DNA of 64,000 nt from Wyeomyia smithii. Lineage: Eukaryota; Arthropoda; Insecta; Diptera; Culicidae. The stretch is taken from contig NC_073694.1 of the NCBI RefSeq assembly GCF_029784165.1, positions 73,489,411 through 73,553,410 of the forward strand, read 5' to 3'. How positions within the stretch are numbered: the first letter of the stretch is position 1; every line of letters starts with the position of its first letter. The position numbers were made by a program, and so were the translations under genes. Positions 36,643-46,620 of this stretch are shown piece by piece. Under the pieces are notes generated by a model. That model was not told the DNA's origin. It made no database searches and saw only the letters and a program-made list of their open reading frames with translations.

Positions 36643-37216
36643 GCGAGGATGAAAAGAACGACGAGACAAGTTTGCACCTCGAACTGAATATAAATTACCA
36701 GACCACAAAACCGTCTCGAAAGTTTGACATATATTGTATACAATCATTACTATCTGATTGGTGTACATTGCCACCCAATGGAAATTGACTTTGACAGTTT
36801 TATTTAGAAGTAGTGTTCATGAATCAAGTTCCCAAACGTCACGTGAAATGGTCTATGGAATGAGCGACAACGAAAACTTTTAAGAGAAAAAAAAACGCTA
36901 AGAGTACACGCGGTTAAAGAAGATGGCAATAAACTAAAAAAGCCGTATCGTTAGTAGATGTTGTGTACGAAAACTCGATGAACATGATTACTAAACCAGA
37001 AAACGCAAATAAAACAAAATCTCCATAAATATAGCCAAAAAAAGTCGTAAAAAGCTTATACCGAACAAAAATCGATTTTTTGTTAAATCGATTTTTCAGG
37101 CTTGATTTTCTTATGAATCGATTTTATTGGTTTTTAATAATTGATGCAGGAGAATCGATTTTTGTTCAAAGATCGATCCAGCCATATCTGAGAAAAGTGA
37201 GTGAGAAAAAAAATTG

Positions 37217-37264
37217 CACATACACACACACGCACACACACATACACACATACATACATACATT
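37217..37264. repeat. CA/CATA microsatellite
   Basis: A run of 'cacaca' units grading into 'catacata' units closes the composite repeat region. Confidence 0.85.
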
Positions 37265-37395
37265 CAGAAAATGCTCAGCTCGTCGAACTAAGTCGAGTGA
37301 TATACGACATTCGGCCCTTTGGAGCACTTTCATACCTTTAGTTGTTTTTAGTGATTGCTATACCTTTCTGGAAGAAAGGCAAAAACGTGAAATAA

Positions 37396-38589
37396 AATAA
37401 AATAATGACTTTTTGTAGTTAGTTCACCTATAATTCCAAATTAAAAGCGGGACGTGTGATTTTTTTACAATAAAATGTTTGCTGATGTTCAGAATAGACC
37501 GTAGGCCATCGCACAGTGACGTCACGCATCTGAGTTTGACAGCTACTGGTAACTTTGTTTACCTTCGCGCGATGCAGTTTCATTCTCAATTATAGCAAAT
37601 CATTTCAATTGTGACCAAAATGCCCTTTAAATGTTGTGCGTAAGGTGCCAGTACACTAAGAACAATTGAAAATTGAGCAGCATTTCCATTTTGCACACGA
37701 CTGTTCCACCCACATCCCTCTCACGAACGTCATCCCCATACTTATTGCTTGAAGCCGTTTTTCTTTGGCTCTCTGGCTCGATTATCCGTCAAAAGGCTGT
37801 CAGTGCTTGTGAAACAGCCGAATATGCTCCGTACATGCGAGATCAACTCTTGCTGAAAGTGGTGTGTAGGAATGCAAAAAGCGAAGAACGACTGTTTTGT
37901 TTTGAACGTTCTATGGATTTTGTGCGGGACACAAATGGTCATGTTCAAACATGTTTCAACACGTTCTGGATAGCCCCAAATTCAATATAGTTAGAAGCAC
38001 GACAAAAATCTGCACAGTAACACATGCGGCACAATGAACGGAGCTTATGATCATATTTTCAACACTAGCGACATCAACATCGGCGGGGGCTTCAGGAAAC
38101 AGTTGCCATGACATCGGTCTGGTTCCACCCGAAAAAAGCACAGCCAAAAACATAAACGAGGTTAACACTAACTGTCAGGAAAGTGAGGTTCAAAAGATTC
38201 GGTGAGATGATCTATTGAGGAAAAATAATAGGTACCGTCGTGCGGGGCTTTTTTTGACATGCTGGGGCTACTTTTAGGGACGAATGACCGTTTGGGGTTA
38301 AAGTCCCTTCAAAAGAAATCAATCAATCAATCAATGGGGCTACTTTGGACATTTTAGTTTTATGATGTTTTTTAGCAAAACTACATCTTGCACTTATACA
38401 TTATCTTTTCTTCATGTTGATAAATCTGATATTTTGCATCATATTGCATAAACTGTTCTCAAAAATCACTTGTTCGTGTTTATGTTTGTATGGTACAAAC
38501 CTACCGAAAAGCCCATAATTTCCGGAAACATGCTGTATAAGTTTAAGGCATGCATTCATAAGCATAGTTCATAGGCATAGTTAAAACCG
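37396..38589. other. no recognised gene
   Basis: Unassigned non-coding DNA. At 38316-38335 a short 'aatc' run occurs, next to 'ggggctact' words at 38267 and 38336 that suggest a decayed repeat. Open frames at 37673-37990 overlap on both strands and have no motif. Confidence 0.35.
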
Positions 38590-38725
38590 GAGACATGTCA
38601 CAACTGGTTGGTGTTGCCTGGGAAATGTTGTCATCCGACATAAGCTAAGGGAGAAGGTGCGACGCGATCATTGGTGCGTAAACCATACTCCGGCGGTAGA
38701 GAAAATGCTTCGCCAACCCGAGCGT

Positions 38726-38779
38726 CTGTTCATCAAGATGCGTCCGTTCATCAAGATGCGTCTGTTCATCAAGAAGCGT
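38726..38779 (+). repeat. three tandem 18-bp units
   Basis: 'c(t/c)gttcatcaaga(t/a)gcgt' is repeated three times exactly in register (38726-38743, 38744-38761, 38762-38779) in what looks like the 5' region of the RTE fragment. 18 bp is divisible by three, but the frame has no known function. Confidence 0.85.
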
Positions 38780-39006
38780 CTAATCCTAATGTCAGGAGCG
38801 GCTGATCAACGTCCTGGTGTCAGCGTGGGACTCAAAACATAGCTGACAAGACGGTTCCCTGGCGAGACAGGGGGTTGGGGAAAACCCAACGGGCCGCCCC
38901 GAAAACAATATGTTACAAATAACTTCGAAACAATAGGCATGGACCTAGGCAACGAAATAAGGACTACGATTGGAAACTTGGAACAGGGAACTGCAAATCG
39001 CTCCCC

Positions 39007-39397
39007 GACAGTCAAAAATATCAGGATTATAACAAATCTTGATATTTCGTTGCGAACTTTTTGTATCAACTTGTGTTTTAAACTTGGTCTCGTTAATAGT
39101 TAAAATATCAAAATTCTGATCAAAATTACTTACTGATTATTACGAATCATAGCACGTTTTGTAAGGTTTTTGGCAGAAAAAGATCAGAATTAGTAAGAAT
39201 GTTACAAATTTTGTTATAAATATGCTTAAAAAACACAGACTTTTAAACCTTCAAGAGTATTATAACAGAATTTGATATAATTCTATACATTTTATCATTC
39301 TGGCGTATCGAGAATATTACAGGCTCTGTTATTTCTATCGAGTTCAGATATTTTTGTGGTACCCGTTTGTTATAATCGTTTGATCTGGTCTGCATTC
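39007..39397. mobile_element. AT-rich insertion in the RTE endonuclease (MITE-like)
   Basis: The RTE endonuclease reading is interrupted between 'gcaaatcgctcc' and 'cattccagg'. The intervening 390 bp are AT-rich and carry 'aggattataacaaat' near the left and the inverse of 'gtttgttataatcgt' near the right, a weak inverted repeat. No clean TSD. Confidence 0.5.
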
Positions 39398-41095
39398 CAG
39401 GGTGCAACAGGATTATCTACGACGAGCTACATCCACGCAACTTCGAAGTCGTAGCGCTGCAGGAACTTAGTTAGAAAGGACAGAAGGTATGGAAAAGCGG
39501 GTATCGAGTCGCTACTTTCTACCAGAGTTGTAGCAATACCGGCGAGCTGGGAACCGTCTTTATAGTGCTGGGCAAGGTGCGTCAACGCCGGATAGTGTGG
39601 CAGCCGATCAACGCAAGGATGTGCAAGTTGAGGATAAAGGGCCGGTTCTTCAACTACATCATCATCAACGTGCACTGCCCACATAAAGGAAGACCCGATG
39701 ACGAGAAGGAAGCGTTCTACGCGCCGCTGGTGCAGGTCTACGGTAGCTGCCCGCGACGGGATGTGAAAGTCGACATTGGGAACATGAATGTTAAAGTGAG
39801 ACGGGAGGCAATGTACGGACCGATAATCAGGCCAGATAGCTTGCACGCCGTGTCTAATTACAATGGCCATCGGTGCGTAAACTTAGCGGCCTCCCGAGGT
39901 ATGGTAGTCTGAAGTACTTTCTTCCTCCGTAAAGCTATCCACAAATCCACCTGGAGATCACCCGACCAACAGACAGAGAATCAAATCGACCATGTTCTAA
40001 TCGACGGCAGGTTCTTCTCTGACATCATCAACTTTCGCACTTACCACAGTGCGAATATAGATTCGGACCACTATCTAGTAGCTGTGTGCATGCGCTCGAA
40101 ACTATCGACGGTGTATAACACTCGCTGAAGACGAACGCCGCGACCAAATTAATGAGCAACTGTGGGCCGCCCGGGCTGCACAGGAATACGCGCAGCAGCT
40201 GGAGGCAGCGTTACCCATGGCAGAGCAGCTTGGCGCAGCTACTCTGAAGATGGCTGGAGGAGCATCCGATCCGCCATAGGTAGCATTTCTGTGGCGCTAC
40301 TAGGTACAAGGGCTCTGAATCATAGAAAAGACTAGTTTAAAGGCGAATGCAAACAGTTAGTCGAGGAGAAGAACCCAGCACGGTCGAGAATGCTGCAACT
40401 CCGTACGAGAGCGAACGTTAACGATACCGACAGGCACGGAACGGCCAAAACTCAGTCCTTCGAAGGCAGAAGCGTCAGGAAGAGGACCGAGGTCGCGTAG
40501 CGATGGAAAAGCTGTACCAAGCTAATGACACTCGGAAGTTCCATTAGAAGCTGAACAGCTCCTATAAAGGCTACGTGCCGCAAGCCGATATATGCAGAAG
40601 CTTGGACGGCAATCTTCTTACGGATGAGTGTGAGGTGATCGAAAGGTAGAAGCAGCACTTCGATGAACATCTGAATGGTTATGCAGTAGAGCGTGAGGAC
40701 AGTATGGCAACTGATCTTGTTGCACGAGCAGAAGACAACAGATTACCAGCCCCGAAAGCACACCTGGATGCAACCAAATGGAGTACCCTACTCTCAGATT
40801 AACTTTGTTCTGATCGACACTTTTCAGACGTTACAGACGGGAAGTTGTTCAGTGGACCAGATGGAAATTGTTGTAGAAAATTACCCATTGAGTATTTTGT
40901 CTTGAAAATTTAGGTAAAAGTTGTTCGGAGTGCATTGTTTATATTGTATTTCCATCATTGTCAGTTTTTCCAAAATTGGAAAAAAGCCGTTACCCGAAAA
41001 GCAACGTCGCGAATTGATTTTGCGCAAGCACCTGGAAAATCGTTAACGCCCTCATCGGGTTATCGGAAAACAACTTAGAATAGTGCAGTGAATGC

Positions 41096-41412
41096 ACACT
41101 GGGAAAAAACGGACCCAAATTCCCACTAAATTAATGCCGCTGAGCTGGCAACCTGAAATATAGCATTTCTTATGTAAAGTTGGTCAATAAATCGATTGAT
41201 GCTAGTTTCATCCTGTGCAGGGCACGGGAATAGGGTGAAAAGGGGCAAAATAGACCATTTTCCGCGTCCTGCACAAAATGAAACTATCACCAATCGATTT
41301 ATTGACAAATTTCACATAATAAATACTATATTTCAGGTTGTTAGTCCAGCGGCGAATATTTAGTGGAAATGCAGGTTCTGGTTTTTCCACTAAAATATAT
41401 TTAAGTTTTGAT
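41096..41412. mobile_element. palindromic MITE inserted in the DD37E element
   Basis: The left arm has 'cccactaaat', 'gccgctgagctggcaacctg' and 'tcaataaatcgattgatgct'. The right arm is their inverse: 'agcatcaccaatcg'-like, 'caggttgttagtccagcggc' and 'atttagtgg'. The arms are about 110-120 bp around a short centre at 41220-41275. Non-coding. Confidence 0.75.
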
Positions 41413-41735
41413 GCGGATGTGGATCCGGATATGGATTTAATTTTCAGCCTGATGTTCCGCATTTACGAACGCGGATGCGAATATCCGTAACTTCCCTGGT
41501 GTTGAATTTTGCCTATTTCACATGATATGTCGCAATCCAGTGCGAAAGCCATTTTAGCGAGCAGCAAATACAACAAGAAAAGTTTTGCCTCAAATTTTAT
41601 TTTAAATTTTTTTACAATATATCGTGATACATTATGCGGATGCGGATATCTGCAGCATCCCTAATTAGGATCACAAGCGTTTGCATTTACGCGGAATTCC
41701 AATGCTTCGATCAGGGATGTGGCCAAAAAGTTGAA
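41413..41735. repeat. interspersed repeat, inverse copy of 20-215
   Basis: 'gcgagcagcaaatacaac' and 'ccagtgcgaaagcc' are the reverse complements of blocks at 44-85, and 'gcggatgcgaatatccgtaac' (written here in two parts: gcggatgcga, atatccgtaac) matches the block at 123-150. It separates the two halves of the DD37E transposase together with the MITE. Confidence 0.55.
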
Positions 41736-42400
41736 TTAGACTAACTCTTTCATTCAGAGAACCAAGGACCGGAAGGGGCTGCATACGTATCAAGTGCAGA
41801 AGGTGCCAAATCGTGACGAACGGTGGGATAGTTACGGACCCGGAAACTGTACATACACCCAGATGCTAACGAAGCCTGATTGTCTCATTATGGATGCTGA
41901 GACTTACGTCAAGGCGGACTTCCGGTAGCTTCACTGCCCAGCACAAGTTTGATGTTCCTGGTGAAAGTAAGTAGGCAGCAACTTTCAATCTTTGCCAAGA
42001 AATACCTGATTTGACGATCGATCTGCTAAAAGCAGTGCGCCGTTCATGACTACCGTGAGATCTACCTTAAGGAGTGTCTACAGAAGTGTTCGCTTCCTCT
42101 GTCGAAGTAACTCGAGAGACCTACGATCTTCTAGCCGGATCTAGCTTCATGTGTTTATTCAAATTATGCCAACGGTGTCACTTATGTACCCAATAACTTG
42201 AGCCCCCGCAACGCACCGGAACTAAGGCCTATCGAAGAATACCGAGCCTTTATGAAGCAAGCACTATTGAAGCATCCCATGGAGGTCAAATCCGAGAAGA
42301 ACATGAAGAAACAGTGGGTTTCCGTAGAGAAAAGCTGCAGCCAGACAAGATAAGACCAGACCTAATGGGTGAACTTCATGAACTAATTACATTTTTTGCA

Positions 42401-42696
42401 CTATAACCCGCCGAGCTTTTCAAAGTCGGGAGTGAACAGCTGTTTCGAGCCATTCATCGGATCATGCTGGAAGCGTGGCCTGAAGAAGAATTTCCTAAAT
42501 TTGGTCGGAGCGTGTCATATACGCGGTTTTTGTTTTTGTATTGAGCCCACTGCGACCAGTAGTTTCTTGATCTTTTGTGGTATTGTCCGGACGTTTTAGC
42601 TGTTCGCTCTTTTTTGTTTTTTACCCTTTTGCAGTGTTACTTATTGAGAAGTAACCTGCTTCATGTTATAGTGCTTTTTGTCTTCTCCTTCAGACT
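42401..42696. other. no recognised feature
   Basis: Stretch between the transposase remnant and a SINE. 'cccactgcgaccag' at 42548 resembles 'cactgcgaccag' in the SINE at 42720, so it may be another SINE scrap. Confidence 0.35.
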
Positions 42697-43175
42697 TTTT
42701 TTTCCTGTATGGACTTCCTCACTGCGACCAGAATCGTAGATCTATTGTGAGATATGCCCGGGTGTCTGCTGTATCCCGCACTTCTGTTAATAGCAATACC
42801 GCTATTGAGCAGTGGCATGCTTATTATTATTGTTCATCAGTGCTTGTGTGTAATGTGATACTCTTCCTTACACGCTTACTGTCCTACTATACCGATACAA
42901 GTTCCTCTTGCCAAATATCACCAATTATAATTCCCTGGAGAAGTTTCGTCGTGCGTCCTTCTGGCCAGTTTTATTGATAAGAGGGACTTATTTTTTGTTA
43001 AGAGGACGTTACGCAAAGGTATTGTAGATTTCAGGGTAACTGGTGGGGAGCCTGAGAATAAACCCATGCTTAAGTCCTTTTTGACATCGGATGGCTTGGT
43101 TCTACTAAGATTCGAACCCACGACCATCCGCTTGACAAAGCGGACTCTGTAACCTTGCGGCTACGCAGCTCGTTC
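42697..43175 (-). mobile_element. tRNA-derived SINE
   Basis: The minus strand starts 'cgagctgcgtagccgcaagg', which holds an A box (tagccgcaagg), followed 50 bp later by B box 'gggttcgaatcttag' (about 43110-43123). The tRNA-like head is followed by a body of about 390 bp ending near an A-rich stretch at 42697-42705. The spacing of the boxes fits an RNA polymerase III promoter. The 3' end is approximate. An active tRNA gene is unlikely because the 3' half does not close an acceptor stem. Confidence 0.65.
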
Positions 43176-43295
43176 AGACTTATTTACCTACTTACTTACT
43201 TCTTTATCGACCTTATCATATCCTCCTGTAAAGTATCACTCTAACAGAGTTTAACGTGCTATAGTCTATGATATTATCGAAGCATTAGACCAGTG
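43176..43295. other. short unassigned spacer
   Basis: No feature recognised between the SINE and the foldback element. Confidence 0.4.
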
Positions 43296-45179
43296 CACAA
43301 TGGTCCAGAAACCAAATTTAGGGGGAAATTTGGGTCTAGAGCTCTATAGCAACATTTTAGAGAAAAACTTTCTTCTACAAAGTTGTTACATGTAATAAAG
43401 CGCTCATTGAAAAATTATCAAAAATTAGGGTAAAAACATTTTCGATACAATCAAGTGTCTAACTTTTATAGCTTTGTAGATAGAAGAAAAAATTGTTCTA
43501 CAATGTTATAGCTCCATTAATTTCAAGTAACTTTGTAGAAAAAGTTTTTCTCTATCTTTGAAAACAACCGATTTATATTAAAAAAAATACACATTTTACG
43601 CTCTAACTTTTTTACTTCAAGTTTCATCTTAAAACTGTCTTTGAACGACTTTTATAGCTTTTTAAGAGAAACAATTTGCAATGCTGACATCGTGAATATC
43701 TCAATTTTACTCAAAGTTATTAATGTTTTTCATAAAAAAATATGCGTTTTTCATTTGTATGTCATTCTTTTTGGGGCGAACATAAAAAAAATCTCTTGGT
43801 CTCATTTTGAAGGGCATATTTGTCTCTATAAATGAAGGGACTCTCTATAAATGAAGGGACTTAAATTTGAGTAAATTCAATTTAAAAACGAGACGAAAAT
43901 TTCTATATTTTGTTCAAAAGTTATGGTTTTTTTTTTAAATAAAATACATCGAATATAGCCGTTCTTTATGGTCACCCTATTTCGGAGCTAGTCCCCTTAA
44001 CAACCCAACGAAACAATACGGGTTTAATTATTTTCAACATAGATGCATCCCTGCGATTTTGAGCACAATTGAAGCACTTTGCGTGACCAACTTCGAGATA
44101 GGGTGATCATAAAAAACGACTGTGTTCGATGTATTTAATTTAAAAAAAAATTCATAACTTTTGACCCAGTTGATCGATTTTCGATTTTTTTTTGGGTCAA
44201 ATTAAAGGTAATTACGTCTAGTTATAAGAAAAAATACCAAAAAATAAATCTGTGTGCTTTTACATGCATAATGTATAAAATTATTTAAATTTTCGTCTTG
44301 TTTTTAAATTGAATTTACTAAAATTTAAAAAATAACATATTTATAAAAGTTCCTCCATTTATAGAGTAAAGTATGCCCTTCAAAAGAAAAACAAAAAGAG
44401 ATATTTTTTATTTTGAAAAACGCATATATTTTGATGAAAAATATTTATAACTTTGAGTAAAACTGCGATATTTACGATGTCAGCATTGCAAATTGTTTCT
44501 CTTAAAAAGCTCTAAAAGTCGTTCAAATACAGTTTTGAGATGAAACTTGAAATAAAAAAGTTAGAGCGTAAAATGTGTTTTTTCAATATAAATCGGTTGT
44601 TTTCAAAGATAGAGAAAAACTTTTTTACAAAGTTACTTAAAATTAATGGAGCTGTAACATTGTAGAACAAATTTTTCTTCTATCTACAAAGATAAAAAAG
44701 TTAGATACTTTTTTTTTATTCTCGCTTATTTTCCGTCGGTCTATTTCCGCCACTACAGCAGTGGCCAATTACCGACGCCCAGGGAGGCGACTCCACACCC
44801 AGGTCCCTAACTCACGACCCGTTTTATTAACGGACCAGCGCCAACGGCTTTACATCCTCATGCGATGGAAGGCGTGATCCCAGAGATTTTTCGCCTCAGA
44901 AAATCTCCCGGTGTCGGCTAGGATTGAATCTAGACCAGTTGGGTTGGTTGTGAGTGGATCACGCCACCTCACAACCATCAACACCTATGTCCACACTAGG
45001 TCCCCGCTGAGTTAGATACTTGGTTGCATAGAAATTGTTGGTCACCCTAATTTTTGATAATTTTCCAATGAGCGCTTTATTATATGTAACAACTTTGTAG
45101 AAGAAAGTTTTTCTCTAAAATGTTGCTATAGAGCTCTAGACCCAAATTTCCCCCTAAATTTGGTTTCTGGACCATTGTG
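43296..45179. mobile_element. large foldback (palindromic) element, arms about 690 and 770 bp
   Basis: The left end 'cacaatggtccagaaaccaa' (43296) is the exact inverse of the right end 'ttggtttctggaccattgtg' (45179). Pairing continues through 'tagggggaaatttgggtcta', 'gagctctatagcaacatttt' and far inwards to 'tcaccctat' at about 43975 and 44105. The centre (about 43984-44105) is unpaired. A 300-bp SINE sits in the right arm at 44711-45010; without it the element is about 1.57 kb. No protein is encoded. A 19-bp direct duplication ('tctctataaatgaagggac') occurs at 43823-43860. No convincing TSD. Confidence 0.88.
44711..45010 (-). mobile_element. tRNA-derived SINE (Feilai-like) with TSD
   Basis: The 300-bp insertion is flanked by the perfect 11-bp repeat 'gttagatactt' (44700-44710 and 45011-45021). 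In minus orientation it starts 'ctcagcggggacctag', has an A-box-like 'tggcgtgatccac' (about 44953-44967) and a B-box-like 'ctagattcaatcctag' (44918-44935), and ends in an A-run (T-run 44711-44718 on the plus strand). This is the structure of a tRNA-related SINE; the Feilai family of Aedes is a likely match from memory of its type, not a database comparison. Confidence 0.82.
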
Positions 45180-45184
45180 ACTGT

Positions 45185-45758
45185 GCTATCGAGGGATAAC
45201 GTTGCTCAACTCCGCATATAAAGCGCTCTTCCGTATCCTGTTCTTCAGATTGAGACAGTTAACGGAATCCTTTGTTGGCGAGTACCAGGCTGGTTTTCGA
45301 CAGGGGCGTTCCACGACGGATCAAATTTTCACCCTGCGACAGATCCTCGATAAGTTCCGGGAGTACAACTTACCGACTCACCATCTGTTTGTAGACTTCA
45401 GGGCGGCATACGACTCAGTGAAAAGAAACGAGCTGTGGCAGATCGTGCTGGAACACGGTTTCCCTATGAAACTAATAAAGCTGAGTCGTATGACACTGGA
45501 GGGATCAAAATCGTGCGTGCGGATAGCTGGCGAGACATCAGCCGCGTTCGTAACGTTGGATGGACTGAAGCAGGGGGATGCGCCCTCCAACCTACTGTTT
45601 AACATCGCTCTTGAGGGTGCAGTACGAAGAGCAAACGTGGAAAGAAACAGTACGATCATCACGAAATCTCACATGCTTCTTGGCTTTGCGGACGACATCG
45701 ATATCATCGGTATCAACCGTAAGGCCGTGGAGGAGGCCTTCGTACCTTTTAAGAGAGA
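45185..45758 (+). pseudogene. RTE-clade retrotransposon fragment B: reverse transcriptase, part 1
   Basis: The reading starts CYRGITLLNSAYKALFRIL and continues with GEYQAGFRQGRSTTDQIF, motif A LFVDFRAAYDSVKR, motif B LDGLKQGDAPSNLLFN and motif C GFADDIDIIG (about 45685), then RKAVEEAFVPFKRD. At 45758 a Penelope-like element interrupts; the frame resumes at 49648. The RT segment is open throughout, so this copy was fairly intact when it was interrupted. It may be the continuation of fragment A, but about 75 residues between them are missing. Confidence 0.88.
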
Positions 45759-46260
45759 CTTTAAAACACGTTTTATTATGTCAAAGCCGACGTTTCAAGG
45801 ATATATTTCCTCGTCCTCAGGGCGACTACGATTAACAGTTTACAATTTACATAGATTAGTCACACGAATTAAGTTATTACATACACAACTTACAAACAAA
45901 ACAAACAAGTTCTCGTCAAAATATGGTGCATTGGTGTTAAATTGCTGTTGGTTAACTACACTACACTGTGGGTGTCAAATATGTAAAATAATTATTGGTT
46001 TGTGACTTTTCAAAATTTAAAAATGCAAACGGATGAGCTACACTTACACAGTATCTTCCAACACACATCACACACGATTAAAGCCGTCGGGAAATGTTGC
46101 GTCAAAACGGAGAGAAATAATGTTGCAAGACAGAGATAGAGAGTGATAGAGACTGTACTAGTCTGCATCAACATGTGAGAGATCGCAGCGTGCCGGAGTA
46201 AGCGATGCTTAAGTTGTTCGTGTCCGTTCTATAATTTATTGCGGATCTGTCACATGCGAT
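45759..46260 (-). repeat. PLE inverted partial copy (tail to head)
   Basis: The 502 bp equal the reverse complement of 49068-49569 with matching ends: 'gcggatctgtcacatgcgat' at 46241-46260 mirrors the last coding part of the PLE ORF, and 45759 mirrors the 'gttttaaag' at 49561-49569. With the adjoining direct repeat it forms a hairpin whose loop is about 46041-46262. Confidence 0.92.
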
Positions 46261-46262
46261 AG

Positions 46263-46611
46263 TAGCTCATCCGTTTGCATTTTTAAATTTTGAAAAGTCA
46301 CAAACCAATAATTATTTTACATATTTGACACCCACAGTGTAGTGTAGTTAACCAACAGCAATTTAACACCAATGCACCATATTTTGACGAGAACTTGTTT
46401 GTTTTGTTTGTAAGTTGTGTATGTAATAACTTAATTCGTGTGACTAATCTATGTAAATTGTAAACTGTTAATCGTAGTCGCCCTGAGGACGAGGAAATAT
46501 ATCCTTGAAACGTCGGCTTTGACATAATAAAACGTGTTTTAAAGTAACCCGTGACCGAAATTGCCATCATCGAACCCATTAACTATTTATTGGTCAAACA
46601 ACGCTTAACAT
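46263..46611 (+). repeat. PLE terminal repeat, upstream direct copy
   Basis: 349 bp, same as 49288-49636 at every position I compared. It ends 'caacgcttaacat', nine bases before the ORF ATG at 46621. It probably acts as promoter and 5' UTR. It contains the CTGAGGA...GAAAC motif at 46483-46511. Confidence 0.9.
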
Positions 46612-46620
46612 AAAAAAGCA

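Larger units (their letters stand above)
33020..37395. repeat. composite region of degenerate monomers with several inserted MITEs
   Basis: The motif 'gtgaaaatcg(a/g)tcca(a/g)ccat', followed by 'gagaaaagtgagt' variants, occurs at about 34286, 35152, 35333 and 37170. The companion words 'acataacggacaaagtta' (34200, 35245) and 'aatagcaacctatgg' (35283, 35587) recur in the same order. This implies at least four diverged copies of a monomer of a few hundred bp. Inserted into it are the elements at 34542-35068, 36206-36375 and 36409-36642. The region ends in a CA/CATA-rich microsatellite (37217-37264) and the 'tgctatacctttctgg' block shared with 1938-2015. Confidence 0.6.
38590..40790 (+). pseudogene. 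RTE-clade retrotransposon fragment A: 5' region and endonuclease
   Basis: The N-terminal part of the RTE-type endonuclease (NLEQGTANRS at about 38975) is cut at about 39007. It resumes at about 39398 with IIYDELHPRNFEVVALQE, then IIINVHCPHKGRPDDEKEAFY, PDSLHAVSNYNGHRCVN, QQTENQIDHVLIDGRFFSD and NIDSDHYLVAVCMRSKL. The linker to RT runs to about 40790 (DICRSLDGNLLTD at about 40590). The usual GDxN motif reads GNMN. Several stops are present (e.g. near 39910, 40126 and 40279). The endonuclease nicks target DNA in intact elements; here it is dead. Confidence 0.82.
40960..42400 (+). pseudogene. degraded DD37E-type (ITmD37E) mariner-like transposase
   Basis: An N-terminal helix-turn-helix segment, KPLPEKQRRELILRKHLENR then RPHRVIGKQLR, lies at 40976-41080 with one stop between the two. 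The catalytic part resumes at about 41755: TYQVQKVPNRDERW, then DCLIMDAETYVKADF (first Asp, about 41878-41925), REIYLKECLQKCSLP, PDLASCVYS (second Asp, 42139) and PELRPIEEYRAFMKQALL (Glu, about 42232). Asp and Glu are 31 residues apart here, and family members usually have 37, so a six-residue deletion is likely. The two halves are separated by a MITE and another repeat. Dead. Confidence 0.78.

Noticed and set aside
43090..43175. Possible tRNA gene on the minus strand
   Set aside because: Good A and B boxes, but the 3' half does not pair with the 5' end as an acceptor stem and a long non-tRNA body follows, so it is a SINE.
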